Of a DNA stretch of 64,000 bases, positions 42,606 through 50,576 are shown in pieces. Position numbers and translations under genes: made by a program. The notes under the pieces were generated by a model. It was given only the letters and a program-made list of their open reading frames with translations, made no database searches and had not been told where the DNA came from. This DNA comes from an uncultured Bacteroidales bacterium (lineage in GTDB: Bacteria > Bacteroidota > Bacteroidia > Bacteroidales > FEN-979): the NCBI GenBank assembly GCA_903837605.1, contig CAILVF010000021.1, positions 1-64,000 on the forward strand, given 5' to 3'. How positions within the stretch are numbered: position 1 is the stretch's first letter; each line of letters starts with the position of its first letter.

Positions 42606-43734
42606 CCTGCAACTTGCCTTCCTGCTCATCATCTCAGCCTCATGCACAAAGAGTTCGCAGGACACCACAACGTCTAAGGCAACGCCTTACGTCATCCGCA
42701 TACCAAAATATTTTCCAACCGAACTGAATATCCCTGCCGACAATCCGATGACTGTTGAAGGTGTTGAACTGGGACGTTACCTGTTTTATGATGGAAGGAT
42801 ATCGGGTCGAACCGAACCCGATTCCCTGATGAGTTGCTCTACCTGCCATGTTCAGGCCCATTCTTTTGTATGCGGAATAGAGAATCCCCGCTTTCAGGGC
42901 GGCCACCCCCGCGGGCTTACCGGTATTTTAACCCCTCACTTCATGCTCCCGATGATCAACCTGGTATGGGTGACTAACGGTTATCTCTGGAACGGATCTC
43001 TTTCACCGGCTAACCCGCTCCAGGCAAAGCGCAGGCTGGAGGATATGTGCTGGATGGCGATCGTGGCACCTCACGAGATTTCAGGGGATACCAGCCGTTC
43101 CAGGGCGCTTATCCAGGGCATTGAAGGGTATCCCGAATTATTTGAAAAAGCATTTGGCAGCAAAACCGTAACGGTGAAAAATATGGGCAGGGCTATAGCC
43201 CAGTTTGTTCGCACACTCATTTCGGCCAACTCGAAGTTCGACAGGTTCCTGGAAGGGAAAGCCCAGCTTAGTGAAAAGGAGCGCAAGGGCTATGTACTTT
43301 TCATGACCGAAACCGGGGGTGATTGTTTTCACTGCCACGGCGGGGAAGGAAATCCCCTGTTTACTACCAATCTTTTCTATAATAACGGCCTTGACAGCGT
43401 ATTTGTTGATCCTCTCGACAGGTACGGCTTTACTCATAATTCCATGGATGTTGGCGCATATGTGGCCCCTACATTGAGAAATGCCGCTTATACCGCACCA
43501 TACATGCATGACGGCAGGTTTAAATCCCTGGAAGAAGTAATTGATTTTTATAGTTCGGGACTGGTATGGTCGCCAAGTATCAGCACCCTGATGCACCATG
43601 TTTCAACCCGGGGGGTGCAGTTGACCCCTTCACAGAAATCTGACCTTAAAGATTTCATCTTAACTTTGACCGACAGTAGTTTTGTGACAAATTCTGAGTT
43701 TTCCAGGCCGCCCAGGCTTCCTGGCGAAAAATGA
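42529..43734 (+). CDS. Di-heme cytochrome c peroxidase / MauG-family lipoprotein
   Basis: 401 residues. Two heme c motifs: CSTCH at residues 103-107 and CFHCH at 266-270. Conserved surroundings are EGVELGRYLFYDGRISG, GHPRGLTGILTPHFMLPMIN and APTLRNAAYTAPYMHDG. N-terminal signal with lipobox ISASC. The most likely partner is the upstream MbnP-like protein (MbnH-type role). Start: ATG at 42529, with a GTG three bases earlier as an alternative. No Shine-Dalgarno sequence is visible because the leader is repeat DNA. Residues about 15-26 are encoded by the inverted octamer repeat. Confidence 0.88.
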   Translation: MKIERKALFEKSFPVSSYPIIQLSSILQLAFLLIISASCTKSSQDTTTSKATPYVIRIPKYFPTELNIPADNPMTVEGVELGRYLFYDGRISGRTEPDSLMSCSTCHVQAHSFVCGIENPRFQGGHPRGLTGILTPHFMLPMINLVWVTNGYLWNGSLSPANPLQAKRRLEDMCWMAIVAPHEISGDTSRSRALIQGIEGYPELFEKAFGSKTVTVKNMGRAIAQFVRTLISANSKFDRFLEGKAQLSEKERKGYVLFMTETGGDCFHCHGGEGNPLFTTNLFYNNGLDSVFVDPLDRYGFTHNSMDVGAYVAPTLRNAAYTAPYMHDGRFKSLEEVIDFYSSGLVWSPSISTLMHHVSTRGVQLTPSQKSDLKDFILTLTDSSFVTNSEFSRPPRLPGEK

Positions 43735-43743
43735 GGATATCCC

Positions 43744-44559
43744 ATGATCGTTAAATCAAACTGCAAAATAAACCTTGGACTGAATGTCGTGAGAAAACGG
43801 GCCGACGGCTATCACGACATCGAAACGGTATTTTACCCTGTAGGGCTTTACGATTCCCTGGAAATTAAAGTCTCTGAGGATGAAAAGTTCCGTTTCTCCT
43901 CCACCGGACTTAAAATTCCCGGTGCCACGGCCTCAAACCTTTGTGTTCAGGCGTATGAACTCATGAGGGAGCATTTTAATATTCCTGCGGTCGGGATCCA
44001 TCTTGAGAAGAACATACCAATGGGTTCAGGCCTGGGCGGAGGTTCTTCGGATGGAGCCGGAACACTTCTGGCCCTGAATGAGATTTTCGGGCTCAAACTC
44101 AGCCTTGAACATCTTAAGGCCTTTGCTTCAAGGCTTGGCAGCGATTGTACTTTTTTTATTGAAAATAAACCTGCCTTTGCAAAAGGAAGGGGAGAACTGC
44201 TGGAGAAACTTAATCTCAGCCTCTCCGGATTTTACATTCTGCTGGTCATCCCGCATCTTCATATGAACACGGCAGAAGCATATGCGATGATGGAGCCGGC
44301 CGGTCCCGCAAGGTCTCTGAAAGAAATCGCCATGATGCCCCTGAACCAATGGAAAGATAGCATGCAAAATGACTTCGAAGGTCCGGTGTTCAGGAAATTT
44401 CCACTAATCGGAAAGATCAAGGAATTGCTGTATGAAAAGGGGGCAGTTTATGCCTCAATGAGCGGCAGCGGCTCGGCAGTTTATGGTATATTTAACGAAA
44501 TCCCGGTGGTGGAAGCCTTGTTCCCCGGATGTTTTGTGTGGGTCTCGAATCGTATTTAA
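43744..44559 (+). CDS. ispE: 4-diphosphocytidyl-2-C-methyl-D-erythritol kinase
   Basis: 271 residues, GHMP kinase. Start motif KSNCKINLGLNV, ATP loop MGSGLGGGSSDGAGTL near residue 95, and the C-terminal SMSGSGSAVYGIF. It phosphorylates CDP-ME in the non-mevalonate isoprenoid pathway. Nine bp after the peroxidase stop, so probably in the same transcript as ung-mbnP-peroxidase. Confidence 0.95.
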   Translation: MIVKSNCKINLGLNVVRKRADGYHDIETVFYPVGLYDSLEIKVSEDEKFRFSSTGLKIPGATASNLCVQAYELMREHFNIPAVGIHLEKNIPMGSGLGGGSSDGAGTLLALNEIFGLKLSLEHLKAFASRLGSDCTFFIENKPAFAKGRGELLEKLNLSLSGFYILLVIPHLHMNTAEAYAMMEPAGPARSLKEIAMMPLNQWKDSMQNDFEGPVFRKFPLIGKIKELLYEKGAVYASMSGSGSAVYGIFNEIPVVEALFPGCFVWVSNRI

Positions 44560-44576
44560 TTGCTGTAAACAGCGAA

Positions 44577-44637
44577 GCATTTTACACAAGCCGCATCAGG
44601 TGCAGCGCAGCAAACCGTAGCGGCGGTGTAAAGATGC
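44577..44637. terminator. Imperfect hairpin between convergent ispE and lptF-type genes
   Basis: GCAT, TTTACAC and GCCGC on the left (44577-44594) pair with GCGGC, GTGTAAA and ATGC on the right (44620-44637), with small internal loops. Neither side has a T-run. Its position suggests a shared transcript end. Confidence 0.5.
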
Positions 44638-44647
44638 GAGCGAATGT

Positions 44648-45724
44648 TTATTTCGGAGCCAGCCGTATAAGCACTAACGCGATGATGCCGAAAATGATAT
44701 TGGGTATCCACACAGCAACCAGGGGCTGAAGGTTTCCGAACGTTGCAAATACCGTTGAAATCTGCATGAACAGGATATAAAGGAATGTAAGCGCAAGACC
44801 CATGCCCAGGTGCAATCCTATCCCGCCTCTTACTTTCCTCGAGGAAACCGCAACAGCGATCAAAGTGAGTATGAAGGTCGCAAAGGGATCAGAGATCCTG
44901 CTGTACCCCTTGACCTTGTATTTCATAACATCAGGGTCGCCGCGAAGCTCTTTCTTACGGATATGTTCCTTAAGCACGAAGTAGTTCATGATCTTGACCT
45001 CTTCTATATCCTCCGTGAAATCGGCCGGGACCAGGGGCAGCAAGGTGTCAAGTTTAACGCCCTTTCGCATACTTTCCTTCAGGCCATCCATCTTTCGTTC
45101 ATAAAAACTGCTGATGATCCAGTGCTGGCGAAGGCTGTCCCAGTCGAGACGTTCGGCTTTGAGTTTATAGACCATCTCCCTGTTCTGGAATTTTTCAATG
45201 GTGAACTTCCACCCGCTCTTTGTTTTAATGTTGAAATTCTCAAGATATATAAAGGTTCCCGGGCTGATCTGGCGGTGGATGTTCATATCATTGAACTCCT
45301 TTGGATCCTTGATGTACTTCTTTTCAAATGCATACATTCCCTGGTTGGTATAAGGGATGATGAAGTTTGCCAGGAGGAATGAAAGGAAGGCAAGGATTAG
45401 TGCCGACATAACATAAGGCAGCAGTAGCCTCCGGAAGCTTATGCCGCTGGCCAGAATAGCAACGATCTCCGAGTTTGAAGCCATCTTCGATGTAAAGAAG
45501 ATCACAGCAATGAAAGTGAGCAGGTAACTGAACAGATTGATGAAATAGGGGATGAAGTTGAAGTAATAATCAACAACAATAGCCATCAGCGGGGGTTTGG
45601 TGCGCAGGAAATCGTCTATCCTTTCCGAAATATCAAAGATCACAACGATGAAGATCAGCAGGACCAGGGTGAAAAAGAAAGTCCCCAGGAACTTACGGAT
45701 GATATACAGGTCAAGGGTTCGCAT
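44648..45724 (-). CDS. LptF/LptG-family permease
   Basis: 358 residues from the chosen start. RTLDLYIIRKFLGTFFFTLV is the N-terminal signature of YjgP/YjgQ permeases. Three N-terminal and three C-terminal membrane segments flank a periplasmic beta domain of about 160 residues. It works with LptB to extract LPS from the inner membrane. The ATG at 45724 overlaps the stop of the GT39 gene (TGATG), which decides this start over a longer frame to 45955. The adjacency of tgt and an LptF-type permease is common in Bacteroidota; here a GT39 gene sits between them. Confidence 0.9.
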   Translation of the reverse strand: MRTLDLYIIRKFLGTFFFTLVLLIFIVVIFDISERIDDFLRTKPPLMAIVVDYYFNFIPYFINLFSYLLTFIAVIFFTSKMASNSEIVAILASGISFRRLLLPYVMSALILAFLSFLLANFIIPYTNQGMYAFEKKYIKDPKEFNDMNIHRQISPGTFIYLENFNIKTKSGWKFTIEKFQNREMVYKLKAERLDWDSLRQHWIISSFYERKMDGLKESMRKGVKLDTLLPLVPADFTEDIEEVKIMNYFVLKEHIRKKELRGDPDVMKYKVKGYSRISDPFATFILTLIAVAVSSRKVRGGIGLHLGMGLALTFLYILFMQISTVFATFGNLQPLVAVWIPNIIFGIIALVLIRLAPK

Positions 45725-47427
45725 CAGTAGATCTCCATCATTTGATAATTCATGTTCCTGGCAGGGGGTACCCAGCCTGTGGAAACGGAGACCCAAAAAT
45801 AATAATTCCCCGGATGGGAAGGCGTAAAGAAACGAATACTGGTGTCCCTGCCTGCACCTGTAATAACCATATTGGTTAATTCGGTAGAAGGAACCATCTG
45901 GGCAATAAACTGGTCCTTGTAATGGATATGGTATACCAGCCTGCTTGGCATCCATTTGTTCTCGTTGAACGTGACTTTCTCATTATAAGGATTTACAATG
46001 GTTATCGGCAGTATGATTGTTGAATTGGCAGGAAAACGCAGGGTCTTTAACTTAAATTTAAGTCCGAGCTTATAATGGGACCTGAAATTTTCCCAGTAGC
46101 CGTAATAAGTGATGATCCTGTTACTGCTGATGAAGGCTTTTTTTGCAGGCAGCCACCGCCAGGGAACAAAATCAATAACCATGATGTCCTTTCCCTGCAG
46201 GCTCTTTTCAATTTTACTCCAGTAATAGTATTGGGTTCGGTGACCGGCGTAATCTTCCATGGTATAGGCCGGTTTACCGGTATAAAAAATGTACTTTGAT
46301 GCTCGTTGATAGGAGTTGAGGAACAGTACCGGCCTGCCGTTTGCTTTTGCTTCAACTTCCTTCGACCATTCCTTCCATCCGTACAATTCTGAAAGATTTA
46401 CAAGATGGCGGGGGATATTTAAATAATCGTAAACCAGGTAAACCCTGAGCCCTGCGGCAAATACCAGGCTAACAACCGCCAGTGACATGATCCATTTCCT
46501 CAATTTTATTTTGCCTGCGGATGTCGTGTAGGCGATAATCAGGAGAGGGGCGAATGCCGGGACCGTCCAGTTTGGTTCCACTTTGCCCCTGAAAGTATAT
46601 GCCATGAAAAACAGTATAAATCCTATGGCCGTGAACTTTAAGCTTTTATCAAAAGGGCTTTCAGGTTTGAAGACTATCATGGCCCTGAAAAATACAAAGG
46701 CCATAAAGGGGCCGTAAATGAGGAACTGGCCAACAAAATACTCAGTGAAATACTTCAGCAGGTTGAATTGTTCGAAGCTTCTTTCAAAAAGATGGTAATA
46801 TACCGTCGGATGGTCATTCCTGAATGACCATAAAATATGGGGTATCATGCAGATGATCCCGCTGGCTGCGGCAATGTAAAACGACCTGCTTCTGAAGAGT
46901 TTGAAATTCGACATGATGGTAAAGAGAATAACCAGTATGCCGTTGTATTTGCTGTATATCATGGCCGCCATGATCACTCCCCAGATCGCCGACAGCATGA
47001 TGCTGTCCTTTTCAAGGAGTTTTTTGTACACGAGGAAATACAGGATGGTGAAAAAAAGCAGGGCTACGTCGGGGGCTGCCATAAAACCGCCGACCTGGGC
47101 AATCACTGTTGTAAACCCAAGTGCTGCAAACAATACCGGGTCTTTAACACCGGCCAGCTTTGAAACGAAATAAAACGAGAGGGTGTTTATGATCACAAAA
47201 AAGAACCTCAGCCCGAACTCATTATGAAAGAGTGTATACCCGGCCCTTATCAATATGCCCACCATGGGAGGATGCTCGTAATATCCCCATGCCGGCCTTT
47301 GTCCGTACATCCAGAATAATGCCTCATCATCGAACAGGCCTGTCGCTGCGGCCTGGATGAAATTGATGATCATCCAGCCGAGGAGGATGTAAAGCAGTAA
47401 GCGCTTATTGCCTGTGAGTTTATTCAT
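45724..47427 (-). CDS. Family 39-like glycosyltransferase
   Basis: 567 residues with about twelve membrane segments in the first 350 residues. The first periplasmic loop holds FDDEALFWMYGQRPAWGYYEHPPMV split by the expected acidic pair, the PMT_2/ArnT-like pattern. The C-terminal 200 residues are soluble (VLFLNSYQRASKYIFYTG). Predicted to move a sugar from a polyprenyl carrier onto lipid A or another envelope target. Co-transcribed with the LptF-type permease through a TGATG overlap. Confidence 0.85.
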   Translation of the reverse strand: MNKLTGNKRLLLYILLGWMIINFIQAAATGLFDDEALFWMYGQRPAWGYYEHPPMVGILIRAGYTLFHNEFGLRFFFVIINTLSFYFVSKLAGVKDPVLFAALGFTTVIAQVGGFMAAPDVALLFFTILYFLVYKKLLEKDSIMLSAIWGVIMAAMIYSKYNGILVILFTIMSNFKLFRSRSFYIAAASGIICMIPHILWSFRNDHPTVYYHLFERSFEQFNLLKYFTEYFVGQFLIYGPFMAFVFFRAMIVFKPESPFDKSLKFTAIGFILFFMAYTFRGKVEPNWTVPAFAPLLIIAYTTSAGKIKLRKWIMSLAVVSLVFAAGLRVYLVYDYLNIPRHLVNLSELYGWKEWSKEVEAKANGRPVLFLNSYQRASKYIFYTGKPAYTMEDYAGHRTQYYYWSKIEKSLQGKDIMVIDFVPWRWLPAKKAFISSNRIITYYGYWENFRSHYKLGLKFKLKTLRFPANSTIILPITIVNPYNEKVTFNENKWMPSRLVYHIHYKDQFIAQMVPSTELTNMVITGAGRDTSIRFFTPSHPGNYYFWVSVSTGWVPPARNMNYQMMEIY

Positions 47428-47431
47428 CTCT

Positions 47432-47554
47432 TCAAATGCTCGTATTCTCGCAACGCTGCTGCGCCTTATCTTCGCTCAATTCCGTTATATCCCAAATCTC
47501 CATCGTTCTCCGGTTTTCGCTCCGATAAGCCAAGGCAGCTTTTGCGAAATACAT
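47432..47554 (-). other. Possible 40-residue ORF or repeat-derived sequence after tgt
   Basis: The 144-bp gap between tgt and the GT39 gene holds a frame starting MYFAKAALAYRSENRRTMEI and ending QQRCENTSI. It has no promoter or terminator signal of its own. The composition is more GC-rich than the other gaps. It could be a short peptide, but I treat it as a probable dispersed intergenic element. Confidence 0.3.
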
Positions 47555-47571
47555 CGCTATCTTCACTGTTA

Positions 47572-48702
47572 TTATAATCTGCTCATCAGTTTCACAACCA
47601 TTTCGGCTTTCCATTTTGCAAAATCCCCGTCCTGTATGTGTTTTCGTGCCTCTTTCATCAGCCAGATATAAAACCCGAGATTATGCATGGTGGCGATCAT
47701 GGCCGACAGCATTTCCCCTGAAATGAAGAGATGCCTCAGAAATGCCTTTGAATACTGTATATCGGAGTATACATCACCCGAGGCTTCAACAGGGGAGAAA
47801 TCGTCTTTCCATTTTTCATTCTTGATGTTGATGATGCCGTCCCTCGTGAAAAGCATCCCGTTCCTGCCGTTCCTGGTCGGGATAACACAGTCGAACATGT
47901 CGATGCCAAGTGCTATGCTTTCGAGTAAATTTGCCGGGGTTCCCACACCCATCAGGTACCTGGGTTTTTCAGGGGGCAGTATGTTGCATACAAGGCCTGT
48001 GATCTCATACATGATCTTTGCCGGTTCCCCTACCGAAAGACCTCCTATGGCATAACCGTCTGCTTCCTTTGATGCAAGGTATTCTGCCGATTGTATCCTG
48101 AGGTCCCCGAAGGTGCTCCCCTGCACTATAGGGAACAACGCCTGGGTATAACCGTAACGGCATTGGGTCTTGTTGAAATGCTCAAGGCAGCGGTCAAGCC
48201 ATTTATGGGTCCGTTTCAGGGATTTTTTTGCATACTCGTATTCGCAGGGATACGGGGTGCATTCGTCGAATGCCATGATGATGTCGGCTCCCAGGGAACG
48301 TTGAATGTCAATTGCTGATTCGGGTGTGAAGTGATGCCTCGAACCGTCGATATGCGACTGGAATACCACACCTTCATCGGTGATCTTCCGGATATCGGCA
48401 AGTGAATAGATCTGGAAGCCGCCACTGTCGGTGAGTATGGGCCGGTCCCAGCCGTTGAATTTATGCAAGCCGCCTGCTTCTTCAATGATCCTGGTCCCCG
48501 GGCGGAGGTAAAGGTGGTAGGTATTGCTGAGCATGATCTCAGCCCTGATCTCTTCCCTGAGGTCCCTGATGTGCAATGCCTTCACAGCACCGGCAGTTCC
48601 TACCGGCATAAAAAAAGGAGTGTGAACCACACCATGGTCAGTGATCAGGGACCCGGCCCTGGCTGAACTTCCGGGATCGCGATGTTCTATTCTGAAATTC
48701 AT
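47572..48702 (-). CDS. tgt: Queuine tRNA-ribosyltransferase
   Basis: 376 residues. Active-site blocks: LTDSGGFQIYSL, FQSHIDGSRHHFTPE, GADIIMAFDEC, ALFPIVQGS, and GVGTPANLLESIALGIDMFDCVIPTRNGRNG. It exchanges guanine 34 for queuine or preQ1 in tRNA. The usual C-terminal zinc motif CxCxxC is not present: that stretch reads SGDVYSDIQYSKAFLRHL. A minus-strand TACCTTTG box lies at 48757-48764. Confidence 0.93.
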   Translation of the reverse strand: MNFRIEHRDPGSSARAGSLITDHGVVHTPFFMPVGTAGAVKALHIRDLREEIRAEIMLSNTYHLYLRPGTRIIEEAGGLHKFNGWDRPILTDSGGFQIYSLADIRKITDEGVVFQSHIDGSRHHFTPESAIDIQRSLGADIIMAFDECTPYPCEYEYAKKSLKRTHKWLDRCLEHFNKTQCRYGYTQALFPIVQGSTFGDLRIQSAEYLASKEADGYAIGGLSVGEPAKIMYEITGLVCNILPPEKPRYLMGVGTPANLLESIALGIDMFDCVIPTRNGRNGMLFTRDGIINIKNEKWKDDFSPVEASGDVYSDIQYSKAFLRHLFISGEMLSAMIATMHNLGFYIWLMKEARKHIQDGDFAKWKAEMVVKLMSRL

Positions 48703-48756
48703 CTTTTACAGCTGAATTCTGGGATTTAGTAATTAACGAAGCCGCCTATTTATCGA

Positions 48757-48764
48757 CAAAGGTA
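48757..48764 (-). promoter_or_regulatory. -7 box (TACCTTTG) for tgt
   Basis: Minus-strand TACCTTTG, 54 bp upstream of the tgt ATG. Confidence 0.5.
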
Positions 48765-48786
48765 GGTTTTTATAGCGGATTCTGAA

Positions 48787-48794
48787 TATCTTTG
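48787..48794 (+). promoter_or_regulatory. -7 box (TATCTTTG) for the GT2 gene
   Basis: TATCTTTG followed by C, 26 bp upstream of the ATG at 48821. Confidence 0.5.
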
Positions 48795-48820
48795 CCGCCA
48801 TCCAATTCAAAACTCGTTAA

Positions 48821-49954
48821 ATGCCCGACCGACTTGTAAATCTTGATACTTTCCCACTGGCCTTGCTGATCACCCTGTCCTGCTTTTTTCTTATCCAGAT
48901 GGTTTATTACCTTGCGCTTTTCCTTAAACTGGCAAGATATAAAGGACCTGTATCCGTCAGTTCGAAAGAAGGGGTCTCGGTGGTTATCTGCGCCCATAAT
49001 GAATTTTACAATCTGAAGGCAAACCTCCCTTTGATCCTGGAACAGGATTATCCGGAGTTTGAGGTCCTGGTTGTAAATCATGCTTCAGACGATGAAACCT
49101 CATACCTGATTTCCGATTTACAGAAAGAATATCCGAACCTGAAGGGCATCGAAATAAAGAAGGATCTAAATTTCTTTACGGGAAAGAAATTCCCTCTGGC
49201 TATCGGGATCAAATCGGCGAAATATGATAAGGTGCTGCTTACCGATGCAGATTGCAAACCATCCTCCCCACACTGGATCGAAACGATGCAATCGGCCTAC
49301 ACCGAAAGAATTAAAGTGGTGCTCGGTTACAGCCCGTACACCCGGGTAAAAGGGATCCTGAATAAGCTGATCCGTTATGACACGGCTCATATTGCGATCC
49401 AGTATCTTTCAAGTGCACTGGCCGGGCTTCCTTATATGGGGGTTGGCAGGAACCTCTCTTACCTGAGATCGGTGTTTTACGATAATCAGGGGTTTATAAA
49501 ACACTACAGGATACGATCGGGTGATGATGATCTTTTCATCAACAGGGTGGCAAAAAAATCAAATACTGCAGTGGTGGTTAGTCCGGAAAGTTATACAGTT
49601 TCGGAACCCAAGAAGACATTCAGCCATTGGGTTACACAAAAGAGGCGCCATCTTTCGACTTCCACCCATTACCGGTTTGTTCACAGGTTCCTGCTTGGAT
49701 TGTATTCTTTCAGCCTGTTGTTTTACTATGTCTTTTTTGTATTGATGCTGGCCCTGAATTTCTCTGTGCTCCCTGTTCTCGGATTGTTTGCACTGAGAAT
49801 GCTCATCCAGTACCTGGTCATTTCACGCTGCTTCAGGCAGCTCAATGAAAATGACCTTATCCTTTTTATTCCATTGCTGGAAATTGTACTTTTGCTATTG
49901 AATATTGGTATCGGCATCACGAACGTTTTCCGCAAACCGAATAAATGGAAATAG
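48821..49954 (+). CDS. Family 2 glycosyltransferase, membrane-bound
   Basis: 377 residues. One N-terminal membrane segment, a GT-A domain (VSVVICAHNEFYNLKANLP, VLLTDADCKP with the DxD motif, SGDDDLFI, then KRRHLSTSTHY as the QxxRW-like motif), and two or three C-terminal membrane segments. A processive or undecaprenyl-type transferase for surface glycan is likely. Its stop overlaps the sigma factor start by 10 bp, so the pair is translationally coupled. Confidence 0.9.
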   Translation: MPDRLVNLDTFPLALLITLSCFFLIQMVYYLALFLKLARYKGPVSVSSKEGVSVVICAHNEFYNLKANLPLILEQDYPEFEVLVVNHASDDETSYLISDLQKEYPNLKGIEIKKDLNFFTGKKFPLAIGIKSAKYDKVLLTDADCKPSSPHWIETMQSAYTERIKVVLGYSPYTRVKGILNKLIRYDTAHIAIQYLSSALAGLPYMGVGRNLSYLRSVFYDNQGFIKHYRIRSGDDDLFINRVAKKSNTAVVVSPESYTVSEPKKTFSHWVTQKRRHLSTSTHYRFVHRFLLGLYSFSLLFYYVFFVLMLALNFSVLPVLGLFALRMLIQYLVISRCFRQLNENDLILFIPLLEIVLLLLNIGIGITNVFRKPNKWK

Positions 49955-50553
49955 CAAACCATCTAACCGATAAAGGGCAGAGGGATTACCGCCTTGTGCA
50001 GCTGGCACTAACCGAAGGCGACCAGAAAGCTTATGCGGAACTGCTGAATAATTACCGGGATTCCTTATACTTTATGATGCTTAAAATGACAGGCAATCCC
50101 GTTGATGCCGATGACCTGACCATCGAGGCGTTCGGCAAGGCATTCAGGAACCTGGCCCAATACACTCCTGATTATGCTTTCAGTACATGGCTTTTTAAAA
50201 TAGGCGCCAACAATTGTATAGATTTTCTAAGGAAAAGCAGGAGGATCCAGTTTGCCGATTATGAGTGGGGAGATGAAGAGGAGTCTTCGGATCTTCCATC
50301 AAATATCCCATCCACCACCCCTGACCCCGAAGAGCATATCATTGCCAAGCAGAAGGTAAAGCTGATGCACGAAGTGGTGGATAAATTAAAACCGCATTAT
50401 CGCCAGCTTATCGAGATGCGGTATTTCAAGGAATGGTCTTATGAAGAGATCGCTTCTTCACTGGATCTGCCTTTGGGCACTGTAAAGGCACAGCTTTTCA
50501 GGGCCCGGGAGCTCCTACATGAGATACTTAAAGATTCGCAGGATAAGATTTAA
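49945..50553 (+). CDS. ECF-type RNA polymerase sigma factor
   Basis: 202 residues. Region 2 (NYRDSLYFMMLKMTGNPVDA, DLTIEAFGKAFRNL, FSTWLFKIGANNCIDFLR), an acidic linker, and region 4 (LKPHYRQLIEMRYFKEWSYEE, LPLGTVKAQLFRARELL). It resembles general SigW/RpoE-like sigma factors. No anti-sigma gene is adjacent. Overlaps the GT2 gene by 10 bp and precedes hutU by 23 bp. Confidence 0.92.
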   Translation: MEIANHLTDKGQRDYRLVQLALTEGDQKAYAELLNNYRDSLYFMMLKMTGNPVDADDLTIEAFGKAFRNLAQYTPDYAFSTWLFKIGANNCIDFLRKSRRIQFADYEWGDEEESSDLPSNIPSTTPDPEEHIIAKQKVKLMHEVVDKLKPHYRQLIEMRYFKEWSYEEIASSLDLPLGTVKAQLFRARELLHEILKDSQDKI

Positions 50554-50576
50554 CCCGTGATGAACGTGATATAATT

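Noticed and set aside
45725..45955. Longer start for the LptF-type permease
   Set aside because: The extension is the antisense-like read-through of the GT39 3' end. The TGATG overlap and the conserved RTLDLYIIRKFLG start favour 45724.
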